16,039 nucleotides of DNA from JBFEYJ01 sp041546305 (lineage in GTDB: Bacteria; Pseudomonadota; Gammaproteobacteria; Thiohalomonadales; Thiohalomonadaceae): positions 1 to 16,039 of the forward strand of contig JBFEWO010000057.1 of the NCBI GenBank assembly GCA_041546305.1. Direction: 5' to 3'. This document shows positions 5,931 to 14,756 of the stretch, piece after piece. Numbering within the stretch: position 1 is the stretch's first letter; each line of letters opens with the position of its first letter. Under the pieces are notes generated by a model. It made no database searches and had not been told where the DNA came from. It saw only the letters and a list, made by a program, of their open reading frames with translations. The translations under genes and the position numbers were made by a program.

Positions 5931-7784
5931 CTAATTCTTCGTGCCATGCATGTAGGCATCGATAACAGCCCGTGCAACAGGTGCCGCGACGCTGCCGCCG
6001 CTTCCCCCGTTCTCGACGATCAGCGCCACAGCGATTTCCGGGTCCTGCGAGGGGGCGAAGGCGATGAACAGGGCATGGTCGTGTAGCCGTTTGGCCAGCT
6101 CTTCCGCGTCATATTCGGCGTCCTGGGCGACCGAAAAGACCTGGGCGGTACCGGTCTTGCCGGCAATGGTGTAGTCCAGCCCTTGGCTGATGCGCCTGGC
6201 CGTCCCGTGCGGACTATGTACCACGCTGGTCATGGCCCGTTCGATGCGTTCCCAGTTGGCTCTGTCCTTGATCTCTACATCGCCCAGCTGCATGGAGGGG
6301 AGCGGGCTGTGCGACTGGCTGACTGGATCCTCGATGGTCCTGACCACCAGCGGTTTGAGGCGTTTGCCTCCGGCGGCGAAGGTCGCAGTGGCGTTTGCCA
6401 GCTGGAGTGGCGTGCTGAGATTGAAACCCTGGCCGATGCCGGTGATCAGGGTTTCGCCTGGAAACCAGGGTTCCTTGCGAACCCGACGCTTCCACTCACG
6501 ACTGGGCAAGAGTCCGGAAGCCTCGCCTCCGATATCGATCCCGGTCTTCGTGCCGAAACCGAACTGGCTGAGGTAACTGGAGATATTATCGATGCCGAGG
6601 TTAAACGACAGGTCGTAGAAGAACACATCACAGGACTCCACAATGGCACGGGTCAGGCTGATGGGGCCATGCCCCGTCTTCTTCCAGTCACGGTATCGGT
6701 GGTCGTCATCCTTGAGGCTGTACCAGCCGTGACACGCTACCGAGTCCCAGGCGTTGATTTTATTCAGCTCAAGCCCTGCCAGGCCGATAAAGGGTTTGGT
6801 CGTAGAGCCGGGGGGGTATTGACCGCGCAGAGCGCGATTGAACAGTGGCTGATCGGGGGAGTCACTCAGGGCCCGATAGTTGGCAAGAGAGATGCCGTTA
6901 ACGAACAGGTTCGGATCGTAGGTCGGGACACTGACCAGGCTGTATACGGCACCCGTTTTGGGGGAGATCGCCACCAATGCCCCGCGCTCACCATTGAATG
7001 CCGTTTCCGCCGCACGCTGCAGGGCCACATCGATGTTGAGGTAGAGATTCTGTCCCGGTACCGGCGCACTGCGGTCAAGGACGCGCAGCACCCGCCCTCG
7101 AGCGTTGGTTTCCACCCGCTGGTGACCTACCTGTCCATGAAGCAGTGCTTCATAGCTCTTTTCCACACCGGTTTTGCCGATGTAGTTCGTGGACGCATAG
7201 TTTGCTGGGTCGAGGGTGCGCAGCTCCTTCTCATTGATGCGTCCGACGTAGCCGACAGAGTGAACGGTTAGCGGGCCGAGCGGGTAGTGGCGGGTAAGGG
7301 TCGAGTTGATCTCGACACCGCTCAAGCGGTGGCTGTTGACGGCGATCTTCGCCACCTCTTCGTCGCTCAGGCGAAAGCGCAGAGGGACCGCTTCGAAGCG
7401 GCGGCGGCGTTTGATTTCATGCTGGAAGCGCTCCAAGTCCTCTTCACTGACCTCGATGAGCCCGGCGATTTCCGCCAAGGTGTTCTCCATGTCCTCGACC
7501 CGTTCCTGTACGATCTCCAGGCTGTAGGTGGGGATGTTTTGCGCCAGCAGCACCCCGTTTCGATCATAGATCAGGCCCCGTGGTGGCGGTAAGGGCAGCA
7601 CATCCACCCGGTTGTTGGTGGAGAGGGTGGCATAGAGGTCATGTTGCAGGATTTGCAGATAGGCCATTCGCGCCAGCAGGACGAGCATGAGCAGCAAGCT
7701 GAAGATGGCAACGACCACTGCCCGCAGTGAGAACAGGTGCCGTTCCCGCTCCGGGTTTTTCAGTAATGTGACTCTACGCTTCAT
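5931..7784 (-). CDS. mrdA: Penicillin-binding protein 2, elongasome transpeptidase
   Basis: A 617-residue class B penicillin-binding protein that cross-links peptidoglycan during elongation. A cytoplasmic start rich in Arg/Lys precedes one membrane helix (about 20-42), then the PBP dimerisation/pedestal domain (PPRGLIYDRNGVLLAQN, RHYPLG, GYVGRI, IGKTGVEKSYE) and the transpeptidase domain. Active-site motifs are S327-T-T-K330 in PPGSTTK, S384-C-D386 (PBP2 normally has SxD rather than SxN) and K543-T-G. Asp347, Asp366, His372 and Cys385 appear to match the zinc ligands reported for E. coli PBP2, by motif alignment. The ATG at 7784 has AGGCGG upstream at good spacing. It stands between mreD and rodA in one transcriptional run. 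Confidence 0.97.
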   Translation of the reverse strand: MKRRVTLLKNPERERHLFSLRAVVVAIFSLLLMLVLLARMAYLQILQHDLYATLSTNNRVDVLPLPPPRGLIYDRNGVLLAQNIPTYSLEIVQERVEDMENTLAEIAGLIEVSEEDLERFQHEIKRRRRFEAVPLRFRLSDEEVAKIAVNSHRLSGVEINSTLTRHYPLGPLTVHSVGYVGRINEKELRTLDPANYASTNYIGKTGVEKSYEALLHGQVGHQRVETNARGRVLRVLDRSAPVPGQNLYLNIDVALQRAAETAFNGERGALVAISPKTGAVYSLVSVPTYDPNLFVNGISLANYRALSDSPDQPLFNRALRGQYPPGSTTKPFIGLAGLELNKINAWDSVACHGWYSLKDDDHRYRDWKKTGHGPISLTRAIVESCDVFFYDLSFNLGIDNISSYLSQFGFGTKTGIDIGGEASGLLPSREWKRRVRKEPWFPGETLITGIGQGFNLSTPLQLANATATFAAGGKRLKPLVVRTIEDPVSQSHSPLPSMQLGDVEIKDRANWERIERAMTSVVHSPHGTARRISQGLDYTIAGKTGTAQVFSVAQDAEYDAEELAKRLHDHALFIAFAPSQDPEIAVALIVENGGSGGSVAAPVARAVIDAYMHGTKN

Positions 7785-7818
7785 TTGCCGAACCGCCTGC
7801 TAGCATGCACCCGCCGCA

Positions 7819-8307
7819 CTAGCTGACCCTGAAGTGGCGGCGCAGATCGCGCAGTACGATGAATACCCAGGCCCACAGCAACATGCTGGTCAGGGAGGGG
7901 AGCCAGTAGGCAAGACTGTCAGGCGATTGGCCCAGAAATCCTCTGATCCAGGTAATCAGCAGCTGCTGCATCAGCACCAGAACCAGCACAATCAGTGACT
8001 GTTGCAGCAGCGGATAGATGCGCATGCGCTGGTGCAGGTTCAGGGTGAAATAGGCGATCAGCGCCAACGACAGGGCGTATTGTCCCAGCACCGCACCGTG
8101 GATGACATCGAGAAACAGGCCGACGACCCAGCCGATGCCTACGCCGACCCGCTCTGGCAGTGCCATGCACCAGTAAATCAGCACCATCGTGGCCCACTCC
8201 GGTCGCAAATAGGCAGCCCAGTCAGGGAGGGGCAGCATGGTCAGCATCAGGGCGACCGTGAAGCTCATGGCGATGACCCAGCCACCGCGGTGATAGACGG
8301 TACTCAT
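7819..8307 (-). CDS. mreD: Rod shape-determining protein MreD
   Basis: A 162-residue inner-membrane protein of about five to six helices, part of the MreBCD elongation complex that bridges cytoplasmic MreB filaments to PBP2/RodA. Family marks are the hydrophobic N-terminal helix (WVIAMSFTVALMLTMLPLP), RPEWATMVLIYWCMALP, and the conserved GLFLDVIHGAVLGQYAL segment with its aspartate after Gly-Leu. A longer frame reaches a codon at 8334, but it adds a charged, unrelated stretch. The ATG at 8307 overlaps the mreC stop as ATGA, which fixes the start and suggests translational coupling. It is followed 34 bp later by mrdA. Confidence 0.95.
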   Translation of the reverse strand: MSTVYHRGGWVIAMSFTVALMLTMLPLPDWAAYLRPEWATMVLIYWCMALPERVGVGIGWVVGLFLDVIHGAVLGQYALSLALIAYFTLNLHQRMRIYPLLQQSLIVLVLVLMQQLLITWIRGFLGQSPDSLAYWLPSLTSMLLWAWVFIVLRDLRRHFRVS

Positions 8308-9140
8308 TCCTCGACCTCCGTCTTTTCCGGCCACACCAGCAATACCTCCTGCGCCCTATCGAGGTGGGCAAGGGGGGTCGCGGTAATCGTGGCGAAGGGC
8401 TCGGCCGGATTGCGCTCTACCCGAGTGATCTCGGCCACCGGGTAACCGGCGGGAAAACGCTGGCCCAGGCCGGAGGTGACCAGCAGGTCACCCTCCTGGA
8501 TATCGGCATTGTTCGGGATGTGGGGGATATCCAGGCTGGCCGGTTCGCCAGTGCCGAGGGCAATGGCGCGTAGACCGTTACGGTTGACCTGGATCGGAAT
8601 GGCGTGACTCGGGTCGGTGATCAGCATCGCCGTGCTGCTGAGGGGAGAGACATGGATCACCTGCCCCATGACGCCGGCTGAATCAATGAGGGGGTGGCCC
8701 TCAAGGATGCCGTCCTGACTCCCCTTGTTCAGCAAAATCTGGCGCTTGAAGGGATCGAAGTCGACCGATATCAGTTCGGCGATGAGGACTCGCTCCCAGC
8801 GACGGCTGGATGACTGCAACAGTGAGCGTAGCCGAACGTTTTCACGTTCGAGGGAGGCGAGCTTCAGCAGGCTGACCTGTGCCTCCAGCTGGCGGGTGCG
8901 AAGAGTTCGGTTTTCTTCGAGTAAGGTGCGATGTTCCCTCAGGGTCTCACTGGCCCAGTCGCCAACGGCGAAGGGCATATTCACCAGGTATTGCAGGGGA
9001 TAAACAACGACAGAGAGTGTGGCACGTATGCCCTGGAGGGCATGTTGCCGATGATCGAGGGTCATCAGAGCAATAGAGGCGATAACCAGCAGGCCTGCGC
9101 GGAGCGTGATTGAAGGACCCTGTAGAAACAGTGGTTTAAT
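8304..9140 (-). CDS. mreC: Rod shape-determining protein MreC, apparent ATT start
   Basis: MreC is the bitopic periplasmic scaffold of the elongasome that activates PBP2. From ATT at 9140 the product has 278 residues: a short cytoplasmic tail IKPLFLQGPSITLRAG, a membrane helix (about 15-28), a coiled coil (about 60-110, with repeated Leu and Glu/Arg) and the paired beta-barrels (LNKGSQDGILEGHPLIDSAGVMGQV, ADIQEGDLLVTSGLGQRFPAGYPVA). The tail aligns with MKPIFSRGPS of E. coli MreC, with Ile encoded by ATT exactly where Met should be. Between the in-frame stop at 9182 and ATG at 9065 there is no ATG, GTG or TTG. GAGGG lies about 10 bp upstream of ATT. The ATG at 9065 has no ribosome site and would remove the anchor. 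CTG at 9131 is a weaker alternative. Confidence 0.93.
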   Translation of the reverse strand: MKPLFLQGPSITLRAGLLVIASIALMTLDHRQHALQGIRATLSVVVYPLQYLVNMPFAVGDWASETLREHRTLLEENRTLRTRQLEAQVSLLKLASLERENVRLRSLLQSSSRRWERVLIAELISVDFDPFKRQILLNKGSQDGILEGHPLIDSAGVMGQVIHVSPLSSTAMLITDPSHAIPIQVNRNGLRAIALGTGEPASLDIPHIPNNADIQEGDLLVTSGLGQRFPAGYPVAEITRVERNPAEPFATITATPLAHLDRAQEVLLVWPEKTEVEE

Positions 9141-9303
9141 GGCTTGCTTCCCTCTGGATGGTTTCTTGCGGCAAGTATTTTAATTATGACGCCGCAGGAG
9201 ATTAAATTATTTAATGTGTTTAACATTTTGACATCCGGTCTTCAGCCAACCGGGCTGCCCGGCCCTCCCTGGCCCAGCGGCGTTATTGCCGTCTCGGTGC
9301 GCC
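9141..9303 (-). promoter_or_regulatory. mreB-mreC spacer with two hairpins and AT-rich palindrome
   Basis: This 163-bp spacer is unusually long for the cluster. Read in the transcript direction it has a hairpin just after the mreB stop (arms at 9288-9291 and 9278-9281), then a GC-rich hairpin with 5-bp arms CCGGG/CCCGG (9250-9262), optionally extended by GCCA/TGGC (9245-9248 and 9270-9273). Neither is followed by a T-run, so they look like mRNA stabilisers or weak attenuators rather than a strong terminator. Next comes an AT-rich stretch containing a 7-bp inverted repeat around one base (9201-9215), where a promoter for mreCD could lie, and finally the mreC ribosome site GAGGG (about 9150-9154). 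Confidence 0.35.
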
Positions 9304-10362
9304 TTATTCCAGTGAGAAGATATCGCCGCCGTGCTCGTCCATCAGCTCCAGCGCGCGACCACCGCCTCGGGCGACGCAGGTCAGCGGATCCTCGGCGATG
9401 ACGACCGGCAGGCCGGTCTCTTCCATCAGCAGGCGGTCCAGATCGCGCAGCAAGGCCCCGCCTCCGGTCAGCACCATGCCTCGCTCGGCGATATCCGCGC
9501 CCAGCTCCGGTGGGGTCTGCTCCAGCCCGGTTTTTACCGCGCTAATGATCCCGGAGAGGGGCTCCTGCAGCGCCTCGAGAATCTCATTGGAGTTGAGGGT
9601 AAAGCTTCGAGGGATCCCTTCTGCCAGGTTGCGGCCACGCACTTCCATTTCGCGCACCTCGGCACTGGGATAGGCGGAACCGATTTCGTGCTTTATGCGC
9701 TCGGCGGTGGACTCCCCGATGAGGGTACCGTAGTTGCGGCGGATGTAGCTGATGATCGCCTCATCGAAGCGGTCGCCGCCGATACGTACTGAATTGGAGT
9801 AAACCACGCCGTTGAGGGAGAGCACCGCTATCTCGGTGGTGCCCCCGCCGATATCCAGCACCATGGAACCGTTGGCTTCGGAGATCGGCATGCCGGCGCC
9901 GATGGCCGCGGCCATCGGCTCCTCGATGAGATAGACCTCCCGGGCACCGGCACCTGCCGCTGACTCCTTGATGGCTCGTCGCTCGACCTGAGTGGCACCG
10001 CAGGGAACACAGATCAGGACGCGCGGGCTGGGTTTGAAGGCCTTGAATTTGTTGGCATGCACCTTCCGGATAAAATGCTGCAGCATCTTCTCTGTGATAG
10101 TGAAATCAGCAATCACCCCGTCCTTCATCGGCCGGATGGCAACAATGTTGCCGGGGGTGCGTCCGAGCATGGCTTTGGCCTCTGCACCGACCGCGGCAAT
10201 GCGTTTCGGACTATTGGGGCCGGCCTCCTGGCGAATCGCCACCACGGAAGGTTCGTTGAGCACGATGCCCTCACCGCGCACGTAGACAAGTGTATTCGCC
10301 GTCCCCAGGTCAATGGAGATATCGTACGAAAACATGCCCTTGAAACGTCCCATCATTCCCAT
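9304..10362 (-). CDS. mreB: Rod shape-determining actin homologue MreB
   Basis: A 352-residue bacterial actin that forms membrane-bound antiparallel filaments directing lateral peptidoglycan synthesis. The nucleotide-binding motifs are intact: phosphate 1 at SIDLGTANTLVY (Asp18 onward), the long conserved block LGRTPGNIVAIRPMKDGVIADF, phosphate 2 at LDIGGGTTEIAV, and the adenosine motif MVLTGGGALLRDLD. Similarity to E. coli MreB runs end to end, ending HGGDIFSLE. The N-terminus could begin at ATG 10362 (MGMMGRFKGMFS) or at nearby ATGs 10356/10353; the longest is listed, with none clearly favoured by a ribosome site. The gene is divergent from gatC over a 142-bp gap, an arrangement also known in Pseudomonas, and heads the long cell-wall gene run. 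Confidence 0.97.
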   Translation of the reverse strand: MGMMGRFKGMFSYDISIDLGTANTLVYVRGEGIVLNEPSVVAIRQEAGPNSPKRIAAVGAEAKAMLGRTPGNIVAIRPMKDGVIADFTITEKMLQHFIRKVHANKFKAFKPSPRVLICVPCGATQVERRAIKESAAGAGAREVYLIEEPMAAAIGAGMPISEANGSMVLDIGGGTTEIAVLSLNGVVYSNSVRIGGDRFDEAIISYIRRNYGTLIGESTAERIKHEIGSAYPSAEVREMEVRGRNLAEGIPRSFTLNSNEILEALQEPLSGIISAVKTGLEQTPPELGADIAERGMVLTGGGALLRDLDRLLMEETGLPVVIAEDPLTCVARGGGRALELMDEHGGDIFSLE

Positions 10363-10504
10363 AGTAATCGCCGCTTTGCTTTAATTTATTGAGTGGATAT
10401 AGAAAGAGATCGCGCTAATTTAGCAATCCGGCAGGTCTTTGGGCAAGGACATATCTGTGATAAGTTTCCTTTTTTGGCGGATTAGCCCGTATTTGGAGTC
10501 ATTC
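10363..10504. promoter_or_regulatory. Divergent mreB/gatC promoter region
   Basis: The 142 bp between the mreB and gatC starts must carry promoters for both directions, since the genes diverge. It is AT-rich compared with the flanking genes, with AT-rich blocks near 10380-10390 and 10413-10424, a short inverted repeat GCTAA/TTAGC around one base, and a T-run near 10470. I could not assign -35/-10 pairs with conviction in either direction. A clear GGAG ribosome site for gatC lies at 10495-10498. The region call rests on gene orientation rather than on recognised boxes. Confidence 0.5.
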
Positions 10505-10792
10505 ATGGCACTTGATAAACGCGATGTGGAGAAGATTGCCCACCTGGCGCGCCTTGCGGTCAGCGAGGAGGATATCCCGGCCTATGCCGAGAACCTCTCC
10601 AATATCCTCACCCTGGTGGAGCAGATGAACGCTGTGGATACCAGTGGCGTCTCCCCGATGGCCCACCCCCTGGAGATGGCTCAGCGCCTGAGGGAGGATG
10701 TGGTCACCGAAGAGAATCAGCGCGAACATTTCCAGCAGCATGCCCCGGCCGTGGAGAACGGTCTGTTCCTGGTACCGAAGGTTATCGAATGA
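10505..10792 (+). CDS. gatC: Glutamyl-tRNA(Gln)/aspartyl-tRNA(Asn) amidotransferase subunit C
   Basis: A 95-residue subunit that wraps around GatA and stabilises the GatCAB amidotransferase. The family pattern is plain: MALDKRDVEKIAHLARLAVSEEDIPAYAENLSNILTLVEQMNAVDTSGVSPMAHPL, then LREDVVTEENQREHFQQHAPAVENGLFLVPKVIE. The open frame extends upstream to about 10439, but that stretch is unrelated to the family. ATG 10505 has GGAG at 10495-10498 and gives the standard N-terminus. It is the first gene of gatCAB and is separated from gatA by 47 bp holding a small hairpin. Confidence 0.96.
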   Translation: MALDKRDVEKIAHLARLAVSEEDIPAYAENLSNILTLVEQMNAVDTSGVSPMAHPLEMAQRLREDVVTEENQREHFQQHAPAVENGLFLVPKVIE

Positions 10793-10799
10793 TCCTCAA

Positions 10800-10819
10800 G
10801 GCCGTTCCTCCGGCCCTTT
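10800..10819 (+). terminator. Hairpin with short T-run between gatC and gatA
   Basis: GGCCG (10800-10804) and CGGCC (10811-10815) form a perfect 5-bp GC stem around a 6-base loop, followed directly by CTTTT. It resembles a weak intrinsic terminator, but it lies inside the gatCAB operon 4-bp stem distance after the gatC stop. It would more likely act as a partial attenuator or mRNA stabiliser that sets gatC against gatAB levels. The short stem makes full termination unlikely. Confidence 0.4.
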
Positions 10820-10839
10820 TCAGCTAGACGGATATCTCT

Positions 10840-12291
<1,452 letters not shown>

Positions 12292-12294
12292 GCG

Positions 12295-13743
12295 ATGGAA
12301 TGGGAAGTTGTTATCGGGTGTGAGATCCACACCCAGCTCGCGACCAACTCGAAGATCTTCTCCGGTGCCTCCACTGCCTATGGTGCCGAGCCGAACACAC
12401 AGGCCTGTGCCGTGGATCTGGGCCTGCCTGGTGTACTGCCGGTGCTGAACAAGGAGGCGGTGCGCATGGCGGTCAAGTTCGGCCTGGCGGTCGAGGCGGA
12501 GATCAGCAAGCGCTCGGTGTTTGCGCGCAAGAACTATTTCTACCCTGACCTGCCCAAGGGCTACCAGATCTCCCAGTTTGAGTTACCGATCGTCGGCAAG
12601 GGTCATCTGGATATTGAACTGGAGGACGGCAGCACCAAGAGCATCGGCATCACCCGCGCCCACCTCGAGGAGGATGCGGGTAAATCACTGCACGAGGACT
12701 TCCACGGCATGACTGGCATCGATCTCAACCGTGCCGGTACCCCGCTGCTGGAGATCGTCTCTGAGCCGGATATGCGCTCCGGTGCCGAGGCCTCGGCCTA
12801 TATGCGCAAGGTCCACTCCATCGTCACCTATCTTGGGATCTGTGACGGCAACTTGCAGGAGGGCTCGTTCCGCTGTGACGTCAACGTCTCGGTCCGTCCC
12901 AAGGGGCAGCAGGAGTTCGGCACCCGCGCCGAGATCAAGAACCTCAACTCCTTCCGTTTCGTCGAGAAGGCGGTGGAGTACGAGGTGGAGCGGCAGATCG
13001 CGATCATCGAATCCGGCGGTAAGGTGGTACAGGAGACCCGCCTGTTCGATCCGGACAAGGGCGAGACCCGCTCCATGCGCTCGAAGGAGGAGGCCTTTGA
13101 CTACCGCTACTTCCCAGATCCGGACCTGCTGCCGGTGGAGCTGGACGATACTTATATTGAAGCGGTGCGCCAGACCCTGCCCGAGCTGCCCGATGCCAAG
13201 CGCCGTCGCTTCGTTAGCGAACTGGGCCTGACGGATAAGGATGCCGGCGGTCTTACCGCATCCAAGGCGATGGCCGACTACTTCGAAGCGCTGCTCGCCG
13301 CTTCCGGCTGCGAGGCCAAGCTTTGTGCCAACTGGGTGATGGGCGAGCTCTCCGCCGCGCTCAACCGCGACGGCAAGGGCCTCGATGAGTCACCGGTATC
13401 CGCCGAACTGCTCGGTGGCATGCTCAAGCGCATCGCCGATAATACCATCTCCGGTAAGATCGCCAAGGAGGTATTCGAGGCGATGTGGAACGGCGAGGGC
13501 GATGCGGACACCATCATCGATAACAAGGGCCTCAAGCAGATCACCGACACCGGTGCGCTGGAGGCGATTATCGACGAAATCATTGCCAACAATGCCAAGC
13601 AGGTGGAGGGCTACCGCGCCGCCGAGCCGGAGAAGCGCGGCAAGATGATTGGCTTCTTCGTCGGCCAGGTGATGAAGGCCACCGGCGGCAAGGCCAACCC
13701 CGGCCAGGTCAACCAGCTGCTCAAGACCAAGCTGGAAGGCTGA
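12295..13743 (+). CDS. gatB: Glutamyl-tRNA(Gln)/aspartyl-tRNA(Asn) amidotransferase subunit B
   Basis: A 482-residue protein that binds the mischarged tRNA, phosphorylates the misacylated Glu or Asp with ATP, and amidates it with ammonia from GatA. The catalytic cradle domain begins with WEVVIGCEIHTQLATNSKIFSGAS and carries the hallmark ARKNYFYPDLPKGYQISQ, followed by HLEEDAGKSLH, DLNRAGTPLLEIVSEPD and FRCDVNVSVRPKG. The C-terminal helical and YqeY-like tail (about 330-482) includes SGKIAKEVFEAMW and ends GKANPGQVNQLLKTKLEG. Length is normal. The start ATG is 3 bp after gatA, with GGAGGG (12279-12284) inside the gatA 3' end as ribosome site, so expression is coupled. Confidence 0.98.
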   Translation: MEWEVVIGCEIHTQLATNSKIFSGASTAYGAEPNTQACAVDLGLPGVLPVLNKEAVRMAVKFGLAVEAEISKRSVFARKNYFYPDLPKGYQISQFELPIVGKGHLDIELEDGSTKSIGITRAHLEEDAGKSLHEDFHGMTGIDLNRAGTPLLEIVSEPDMRSGAEASAYMRKVHSIVTYLGICDGNLQEGSFRCDVNVSVRPKGQQEFGTRAEIKNLNSFRFVEKAVEYEVERQIAIIESGGKVVQETRLFDPDKGETRSMRSKEEAFDYRYFPDPDLLPVELDDTYIEAVRQTLPELPDAKRRRFVSELGLTDKDAGGLTASKAMADYFEALLAASGCEAKLCANWVMGELSAALNRDGKGLDESPVSAELLGGMLKRIADNTISGKIAKEVFEAMWNGEGDADTIIDNKGLKQITDTGALEAIIDEIIANNAKQVEGYRAAEPEKRGKMIGFFVGQVMKATGGKANPGQVNQLLKTKLEG

Positions 13744-13753
13744 TATCCTTAAA

Positions 13754-13819
13754 GCCACGGAACACACGGAAGGCTTGGACATCCAATAGTAAGTCCGAGT
13801 GTTCGGTGAGTTCCGTGGC
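13754..13819. repeat. Long inverted repeat with perfect 10-bp arms before hslO
   Basis: GCCACGGAAC (13754-13763) and GTTCCGTGGC (13810-13819) are exact reverse complements. Inside them a second pair, TTGGAC (13775-13780) and GTCCGA (13793-13798), matches with one G-T wobble, and several bases between the two also pair. The result is a single imperfect stem of about 66 bp with a 12-base loop. The left arm also reads as two CACGGAA-like units in a row. It lies 11 bp after the gatB stop and 13 bp before the hslO ATG, with only a short T-run after it, so it could act as a gatB 3' processing signal or weak terminator, or as a fold near the hslO ribosome site. It resembles a small non-autonomous repeat element. 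Confidence 0.75.
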
Positions 13820-13831
13820 CATGAAATTTTT

Positions 13832-14725
13832 ATGAGTGATCAATTACAGCGTTTTCTTTTTGAGCAGGCCTCGGTGCGTGGAGAGCTGGTGCAGCTCGAT
13901 GCCGCGTGGAAGGCGGTGCTGGAGCGGCACGACTACCCGGAGGCGGTGCGCGAACCGCTGGGGCAGATGATGGTGGCCAGCGTGCTGCTGGCGGCGACGA
14001 TGAAGTTCAACGGTTCGATCACCCTGCAGGTGCGTGGCAACGGGCCGATCAGCATGCTGGTGGTCGACTGCAGCCCGCGCCATGGGGACGATGAACTCGG
14101 GCCGCTGTACCACGTACGTGGCATGGCGCACTGGAATGGCGAGGTGCCGGCCGGCAACCTCGCCAGCCGTCTCGGCGACGGCAATCTGGTGATCACCATC
14201 GATCCGGGCCCCGGTAGCAAACGCTATCAGGGGATTGTTGCTCTTACCGGCAATTCGGTGGCCGAGGCCATCGATGATTACCTGGAACGCTCCGAGCAAT
14301 TGGCGACGCGGATGTGGCTAAGTGCCGATGCCGAGCATGCTGCAGGCATGTTGCTGCAGAAGCTGCCGGCGGAGAAGGTCGATGATGAAGCCTGGAACCG
14401 CCTGACCATGCTGGCCGCCACCATCACTGACAATGAATTGCTTGAACTGGAGCAACAGGAAATCATCCACCGCCTGTTCCATGAAGAGGATGTCCGGGTG
14501 TTCGAGCGCCAGCCAGTCGCCTTCCATTGCAACTGCTCACGGGAGCGGGTAGCCGATGCACTGCGCGGCATGGGGCGCGATGAGGTGATGGATATCATTG
14601 CCTCTGAAGGCAAGGTGGAAGCTAGCTGTCAGTTCTGCAATCGCCAATATGTGTTCGATGTGGTTGATGCCGAACAGCTGTTTGCCGAATTGCCCCAGCC
14701 GGGAGACGAAAGCACCCATCATTAA
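13832..14725 (+). CDS. hslO: Redox-regulated holdase chaperone Hsp33
   Basis: A 297-residue cytoplasmic chaperone that is silent when reduced and zinc-bound, and becomes an active holdase on oxidation by hypochlorous acid or peroxide plus heat. The four zinc cysteines are present as C233-N-C235 and C266-Q-F-C269, one residue off the E. coli numbering, within the C-terminal redox switch. The N-terminal core (QLQRFLFEQASVRGELVQLDAAW, MMVASVLLAATMKFNGSITLQVRGNGP, DPGPGSKRYQGIV) is standard. The frame opens upstream to 13799, but that extension is repeat sequence. ATG 13832 gives the conserved MSDQLQRF start. It follows gatB through an inverted repeat and is convergent with the trkA-like gene 31 bp later. 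Confidence 0.97.
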   Translation: MSDQLQRFLFEQASVRGELVQLDAAWKAVLERHDYPEAVREPLGQMMVASVLLAATMKFNGSITLQVRGNGPISMLVVDCSPRHGDDELGPLYHVRGMAHWNGEVPAGNLASRLGDGNLVITIDPGPGSKRYQGIVALTGNSVAEAIDDYLERSEQLATRMWLSADAEHAAGMLLQKLPAEKVDDEAWNRLTMLAATITDNELLELEQQEIIHRLFHEEDVRVFERQPVAFHCNCSRERVADALRGMGRDEVMDIIASEGKVEASCQFCNRQYVFDVVDAEQLFAELPQPGDESTHH

Positions 14726-14756
14726 TCACCGCTCTCAGGGGCAAGAAGACGCTCTG

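Noticed and set aside
6183..7271. 362-codon open frame on the plus strand opposite mrdA
   Set aside because: It lies wholly antisense to a fully conserved PBP2 gene, has no recognisable family and reflects GC-rich third positions of the real gene.
8308..8334. Upstream extension of mreD
   Set aside because: It adds a charged stretch inside mreC, while ATG 8307 overlaps the mreC stop as ATGA and fits the family.
13799..13831. Upstream extension of hslO
   Set aside because: The added residues come from the inverted repeat and do not belong to Hsp33; ATG 13832 gives the conserved N-terminus.
14726..14756. Bidirectional terminator between convergent hslO and trkA-like gene
   Set aside because: I could find no stem with a T-run in these 31 bp.
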